From the NCBI GenBank assembly GCA_905221605.1, contig CAJNDS010002842.1, forward strand, positions 198,580-262,579: a stretch of 64,000 nt of DNA, written 5' to 3'. Below, one piece after another: positions 59,829-64,000 of the stretch. Positions within the stretch are counted from its first letter, which is position 1. Each line of letters begins with the position of its first letter. Both the position numbers and the translations under genes were made by a program. The notes beneath the pieces were generated by a model that worked only from the letters and a program-made list of their open reading frames with translations, was not told the DNA's origin and ran no database searches. Source of the stretch: Symbiodinium natans. Taxonomy: Eukaryota; Sar; Dinophyceae; Suessiales; Symbiodiniaceae.

Positions 59829-59935
59829 CCCCCTAGTTATAAGTAGAGTTATAAGACCCCTAAATTGGGTGATAAGGATCCTAAATTTGGTTATAAGTCC
59901 CTTAACTACAGTTAGTATAGTAATGTGGGCCCTCC
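59829..59935. mobile_element. MITE-like element, copy without telomeric core
   Basis: Inverted relative of 15962-16092; CCCCCTAGTTATAAGTAGAG start and AGTTAGTATAGTAATGTGGG end. Outer flanks GGTCATATACC and GGTATATGGACC are also inverted. Confidence 0.6.
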
Positions 59936-60306
59936 TTGTACTGGTGTAATCCCGACAAAGGTATATGGACCATACACCCTGGTTCCTGTGGTCCCCTATA
60001 GTCTCCCGCAACTCTTTTATTCCTAAACCCCAGGCCTCTAATCCTGCAGGTTACTGTCTTGAACCCTACGCCCTACGCCCCCCAACTCTTCGGATTTTCT
60101 ATCATTACCCTAAACCCCACACCGTATAGGGTTACTGTCCAAAATCCCACACCTGTTTGGGGTTCCTCTCCTAACCCTGGAGAACCCCGAGCAAATGCCT
60201 CAACCCTAAACCCTGAACCCAACAGGTCCGAACCCCTAAACCCTGAACCCTAAACCCTAAGCCCCAAAATCCTAAACCCTAAACCCCTAATCCCGTAAAA
60301 CCTCAG

Positions 60307-60367
60307 CCTTGTCATGGAGGTGGCCTGGTCAGTGGCTCAGTTGTTTGCTGCCAAGAGAACCCAAGAG
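60307..60367 (+). CDS. Exon of second split gene, unknown product
   Basis: Between AAACCTCAG and GTTCTG, reads LVMEVAWSVAQLFAAKRTQE, ending in phase 0. CCCTAAA lies upstream and TTTAGGG downstream. Confidence 0.6.
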
Positions 60368-60482
60368 GTTCTGATGCATTTGGTTTGGGGTGTAGGGTTT
60401 AGGGTTTAGGGTTTTGGGTTTTGGGTTTTGGGTTTAGGGTTTAGGGTTTAGGGCTTGGAGATGGACCTTTGGTTTTGTGCAG

Positions 60483-60514
60483 GCGATGGGTCAGGGTTTC
60501 AGTGTGAAGTTTTG
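60483..60514 (+). CDS. Exon of second split gene, unknown product
   Basis: Acceptor TTTTGTGCAG; phase 0 AMGQGFSVKF plus TG; donor GTGTGT. In phase with both neighbours. Confidence 0.6.
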
Positions 60515-60609
60515 GTGTGTAGTGTGTAGGGATGCCTTCAACTATGTGGGCTATATGGGGATCCTTTCTTGAAGTTGCAAGAGGTAGGTGTGTGCATATA
60601 TATATATAT

Positions 60610-60654
<45 letters not shown>

Positions 60655-60705
60655 TATGAATATACCTGCACACTGCTGAATAACTTCAGATACCTCTGCT
60701 CTCAG

Positions 60706-60764
60706 GCTGCATCCTAAGCTAGACGTCCACAAGGCCAATGTGCCAATGAAGAAGTTGCGTTGGA
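60706..60764 (+). CDS. Exon of second split gene, unknown product
   Basis: Acceptor CTGCTCTCAG completes a split Trp, then LHPKLDVHKANVPMKKLRW and donor GTATGG. A TA microsatellite (60597-60655) lies just upstream. Confidence 0.6.
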
Positions 60765-61648
60765 GTATGGATTGGAGCTGGCGGGGCATCCCCAAGGGGT
60801 ATATTGCATAAGGAGGGACCCCTAGAAAATAACCTGAATCTTGTTCCCCTGCAGAACCCCCAGACTGGACCTTAATGAGAGTCCCTAAAAACCTAAGTGG
60901 CCCCCCTACATGCCCCCTGAGGTCCCTTGTAAGTGTCCTTCTTTAGTCCCGTGGCTGATGCATGCGCGCCTAGCCGGACTGATTAGGCGATGCACAGCGT
61001 TGAAAATCACAGCTTCTTGTTGGTTCTATAGGGCTTGGGTATCTGGATTTTCGGGCAGGGTAAGACCCTAGGGTTTTGGGTCGCCAGGGTTGCGATGGTA
61101 CTACAGAGGTGGGCTTAGGTGTATAGGCTGTTGTTGGCAGAGGTTGCACACTTCAACCTGCACAGGCCTAAAGTCGTTAGTGATGGCTTAACTATGGAAA
61201 CACATGCTCCTTCTAGGGTTGGTCGGTTCGCAGGACTGCTCGCAGGATATTGAGCAGCGTTTGTAAGTCGAGATTCAATGCCGCCGTGATCAATCAAGGG
61301 AGTCATGCTCGGACCGCTAAGGATGTAGCCCGAAGAGGTTCCCTTAACATACTCCTAGTTTGGCACTTCTATTCCCCTACAGGATCCTTGAAAGGGTCCA
61401 CGGTCGAGTCCCATTTGGGCGGACTCTCGAGGACCCCTATACAGGTCAGGATCTCATTGAGGGCCTTTTAGAGGTGCATATAATAGTGGAGTAGTTTTTT
61501 TTTTGTCAGTTTACCTGGAGTTCCTAATTACTGAGTAGTTTTTTTTTGTCAGTTTACCTGAAGTTCCTAAGTAATTAACTAGTTTATATTCAATTGATGT
61601 GAGACAGACAGATGCAAGGCCCTGGAAGCTTCATCGCGATGGGCTCAG
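60765..61648. other. Intron without recognised features
   Basis: Two direct copies of AGTTTTTTTTTGTCAGTTTACCTGRAGTTCCTAA-like text at 61491-61570. No exon or telomere-like array seen. Confidence 0.4.
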
Positions 61649-61677
61649 CTTCGAATAGCGGCACGCCAGGATGGAGG
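61649..61677 (+). CDS. Exon of second split gene, unknown product
   Basis: Acceptor GGGCTCAG, TSNSGTPGWR in phase, donor GTGGTT followed by TTTAGGG. Confidence 0.55.
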
Positions 61678-61679
61678 GT

Positions 61680-62524
61680 GGTTTAGGTTTAGGGTTTAGG
61701 GTTTAGGGTTTAGGGTTTAGGGTTTTAGGGTTTAGGGTTTAGGGTTTAGGGTTTAGGGTTTAGGGTTTCGGGTTTCGGGTTTCGGGCAGCATCCTTCAAG
61801 GTTTGGGGCAATGTAGGGCGGCGCACTTAAGACTGCATGTCTTTGGGGTGCAGGGTTTAGGGTTTAGGGTTTAGGGTTTGGGGTTTAGGGTTTGGGGTGT
61901 AGGGTTTAGGGTTTAGGGTTTAGGGTTTAGGGTTTAGGGTTTAGGGTTTAGGGTTTAGGGTTTAGGGTTTAGGGGTTAGGGTTAGAGTCTGGCCTTGCCG
62001 CCTGCAGGATGCAGGGCAGCACATGAAGCTTCTCAGAGGGTTTTGCTTGAAAAAACAAGCATCTAAACCCGAAACCCGAAGCCCTGAACCTTAAACCCTA
62101 AATAAACCCTCAGCCCTGAACCCTAAACCCTAAACCCTAAACCCTAAACCCTAAACCCTAAACCCTAAGCCCTAAGCCCTAAGCCCTAAGCCCTAAACCC
62201 TAAACCCTAAACCCTTACCCTGCCCGTCAAAAGTGAGAGGCTTTAGGGTTCATCGGCTTTGGGTGCGCTTGGGACCATCGGCTGGGGGCGTTCAGGCCTC
62301 AAGGGTTTAGGGTGTAGGGTTTAGGGTTTAGGGTTTGTCGGGTTTAGTTTCGGGTTTGTAGGGTTTAGGGTTTAGGGTTTAGGGTTTAGGGTTTAGGGTT
62401 AGGGGCTTAGGGTTTAGGACTAAGGGCGTAGAGTTTGGGACTTAGGGTTTAGGATGTGGGATTTCAGGGGTGTGCAGTGCTGTTGTTGGGCTTGTGGACC
62501 CGGGTGTGCGAATCTGTGTTGCAG
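61680..62524. repeat. Telomere-like arrays near the end
   Basis: TTTAGGG 61685-61775, 61855-61980 and 62305-62400; CCCTAAA 62108-62215. The exon at 62008 lies between a G-strand and a C-strand array, the reverse of the usual bracket. Confidence 0.75.
62008..62039 (+). CDS. Exon of second split gene, unknown product
   Basis: Acceptor TTGCCGCCTGCAG, phase 0 DAGQHMKLLR, donor GTTTTG. In phase with the previous exon. Confidence 0.55.
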
Positions 62525-62602
62525 AGGCCCAGTAAGAGAGCTGGCGACTCCATGGAGACAGGCGTCCGGCGTCCCAGAACATCTATCCCTGCGCCCTCGA
62601 GG
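62525..62602 (+). CDS. Exon of second split gene, unknown product
   Basis: Acceptor CTGTGTTGCAG, donor GTGTAG. In the phase of the previous exon it reads GPVRELATPWRQASGVPEHL then SLRPR; another open frame reads RPSKRAGDSMETGVRRPRTS. Confidence 0.5.
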
Positions 62603-63283
62603 GTGTAGGGTTTAGGGTTGAGGGTTTGGGGTTTAGGGTTTAGTGTTTAGGGTTTAGGGTTTAGGGACTGCATTCATGTCCCTGAAGGGCTAACCTCACA
62701 AATCCCAAAGGCCTACGGCTCTGAGCCTCTGATTCCTTGAATTCTGCAAGCCTTAGTAATGTGTCGAGTAGCTGAGTTGCTGCTATGAGGAGTTCAAAAG
62801 AAGCTACCACAGTAAGCTTAAGCTCTTCAACGACAACTACTTACATAGGTCGCCACAAACCGTTCAGGGGTAGTGGTAGTCCCTGGAACATGCCGAAGGG
62901 TTTGCAGCAACTTGACAGGAGATAACCCCCTCAGCCCTCAACCCTATAAACCTAAACGGTGGAAATTAACATTTTTTTAAAGCACCGTCTTAGCTTCTTC
63001 AGTAACCTACAACTCAAGAGGCGTTCTTAAGCAAACCCTAAAGTTTATGTAAACTTTCCAGCCCGAACTCCCAATCTGTCATCAGTGATCTCAGAGGTCT
63101 AGGGTTGCGGGCTTCGCAGAACCCCAAAAGCTTGAACCATACACCCACCAAACCGAAACCCCACAACAGCAACGCTCTTTCTTCGTCCAAGTAAACCCTG
63201 GACCCGAAGCCCTAACACCCTGAACCCAGTACCCCAAACCCTAAACCCACGTTAAGGTGAGGCTTACGACCTAGCTTCCTCAG

Positions 63284-63357
63284 GTCTCCGTGGCGCGAAC
63301 CTTTCGCTTCGCGAGCCAATGTGCCGGGTGCTCGTGAACGGGCTGCTGAGTGATTTA
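63284..63357 (+). CDS. Tentative exon of second split gene
   Basis: Acceptor AGCTTCCTCAG; one frame reads LRGANLSLREPMCRVLVNGL then LSDL up to GTGTTT. Phase with the previous exon does not favour this frame, so it is uncertain. Confidence 0.4.
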
Positions 63358-63687
63358 GTGTTTGTTTTCTGCCTCTGTCTTTGTCTCCGTCTTTGTCTCT
63401 GTCTTTGTCTCGGTCTTTGTCTCTGTCTCTTCGTCTCTGTCCCTGTCCCTGTCTCTGTCCCTGTCTCTGTCTCTGCCTCTCTCTCTCTCTCTCTCTCTGT
63501 CTCAGTCTGTCTCTGTCTGTCTCAGTCTGTCTTTGTCTGTCTCTGTCTGTCTCGGTCCGTCTCTGTGTGTCTTTGTGAGTCTCTGCGTGTCTCTGCGTGT
63601 CTCTGCGTGTCTCTGCGTGTCTCTGTGTGTCTCTGTGAGTCTCTGTGTGTCGCTGTGCGTCTCTGTGTCTCTCTCTCGCTCTCTGTT

Positions 63688-63737
<50 letters not shown>

Positions 63738-64000
63738 TGTGAGTGTGTGAGTGTGTGTGTGAGTGTGTGAGTGTGTGAGTGTGTGCTTCGGTGTGTGTCT
63801 CGGTGTGTTGTGTGTGTCTCTCTATGTGTGTGTGTGTGTGTGTGTGTGTCTGTGTGTGTCTCTGTCTCTGTCTGCGTCTGTGTGTCTGTGTCTCTGTGTC
63901 TCTGTGTCCCTGTGTCTCTGTGTGTCTGTGTGTCTGTGTGTCTGTGTGTCTGTGTCTCTGTGTCTCTGTGTCTCTGTGTCTCTGTGTCTCTGTGTCTCTG
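63358..64000 (+). repeat. CT/GT microsatellite to window end
   Basis: TCTGTCTC, TGTCTC and (GT)n units without interruption. Open frames here encode only Ser/Leu/Val/Cys low complexity and are not genes. Confidence 0.95.

Larger units (their letters stand above)
57820..60306. other. Non-coding stretch with arrays, small exon candidates
   Basis: TTTAGGG 57845-57882, 58469-58540 and 58625-58755; CCCTAAA/CCCTAAAA 58875-59030 and 59625-59675; poly-G 59229-59249; AT-rich TATTATACTG text 59290-59390; element 59829-59935; CCCTAAA 60225-60290. Candidate exons at 58389 and 59047 are listed. Confidence 0.5.

Noticed and set aside
1-63000. The window as a chromosome end or subtelomere
   Set aside because: The telomere-like arrays are short, on both strands and regularly placed around exons over 60 kb; a true end would be one long array of one orientation at an edge.
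63319-63750. Ser/Leu/Cys-rich ORFs
   Set aside because: Translations of CT/GT microsatellite; only the first 13 codons may belong to an exon.
1-64000. Eimeria or another coccidian as the source (telomere-like repeats are common there)
   Set aside because: CAG-repeat segments typical of Eimeria are absent, while GC/GA donors, Penelope and hAT elements and EF-hand channels fit a dinoflagellate better. Not excluded by sequence alone.
1-64000. CRISPR arrays, bacterial promoters or operons
   Set aside because: None seen; the repeats are microsatellite, telomere-like or transposon-derived.

Overview
This window looks like nuclear DNA of an alveolate, most likely a dinoflagellate. The evidence is a TTTAGGG-type repeat scattered everywhere, very small exons in very long introns, and splice junctions that use GC and GA as well as GT donors. 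There are no bacterial operons and no rRNA. Species cannot be told. All gene models below are by eye: conserved motifs, AG/GT-type junctions and codon-phase bookkeeping. No search was run.

Region 1 (about 0.5-39 kb, + strand) looks like junk made of telomere-like arrays but holds a highly split gene. Exons of 19-88 nt can be chained from 12234 to 38558 with matching phase at all but one junction. They encode a helical N-terminal part, S1-S3, an S4 with six regularly spaced positive residues, S5, a pore helix with a TFDDWAD filter, S6 and two EF-hands. This is a single-domain, six-transmembrane voltage-gated cation channel with a Ca2+-binding C-terminus. More tentative upstream exons start at 477. 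Most exons have (CCCTAAA)n upstream of their acceptor and (TTTAGGG)n downstream of their donor, so each intron carries a complementary telomere-like pair near its two ends.

Nested in one intron (3963-12233) is a multi-ORF Penelope-like retroelement with a GIY-YIG endonuclease upstream of the reverse transcriptase, a CxC linker motif, identical 275-bp direct repeats (pseudo-LTRs) and GT-microsatellite borders. Its ORFs carry stops and frameshifts.

Region 2 (39.0-49.6 kb) has almost no telomere-like arrays. It contains an RCC1-repeat gene made of 117-bp units, then an 8.3-kb hAT-like DNA transposon (41303-49598) with an exact 8-bp target duplication GCCAGGCA. The transposase is split into at least six exons. 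Its last intron contains a 190-aa histone-H3-like ORF on the same strand.

Region 3 (49.6-63.4 kb) returns to telomere-like arrays with a second set of short + strand exons of unknown product; six of them (60307-62602) are phase-consistent. The window ends in a long CT/GT microsatellite.

Throughout regions 1 and 3 there are several families of 70-200 bp inverted-repeat (MITE-like) elements. In some copies a telomere-like array sits in the centre, while a related copy elsewhere in the window lacks it.
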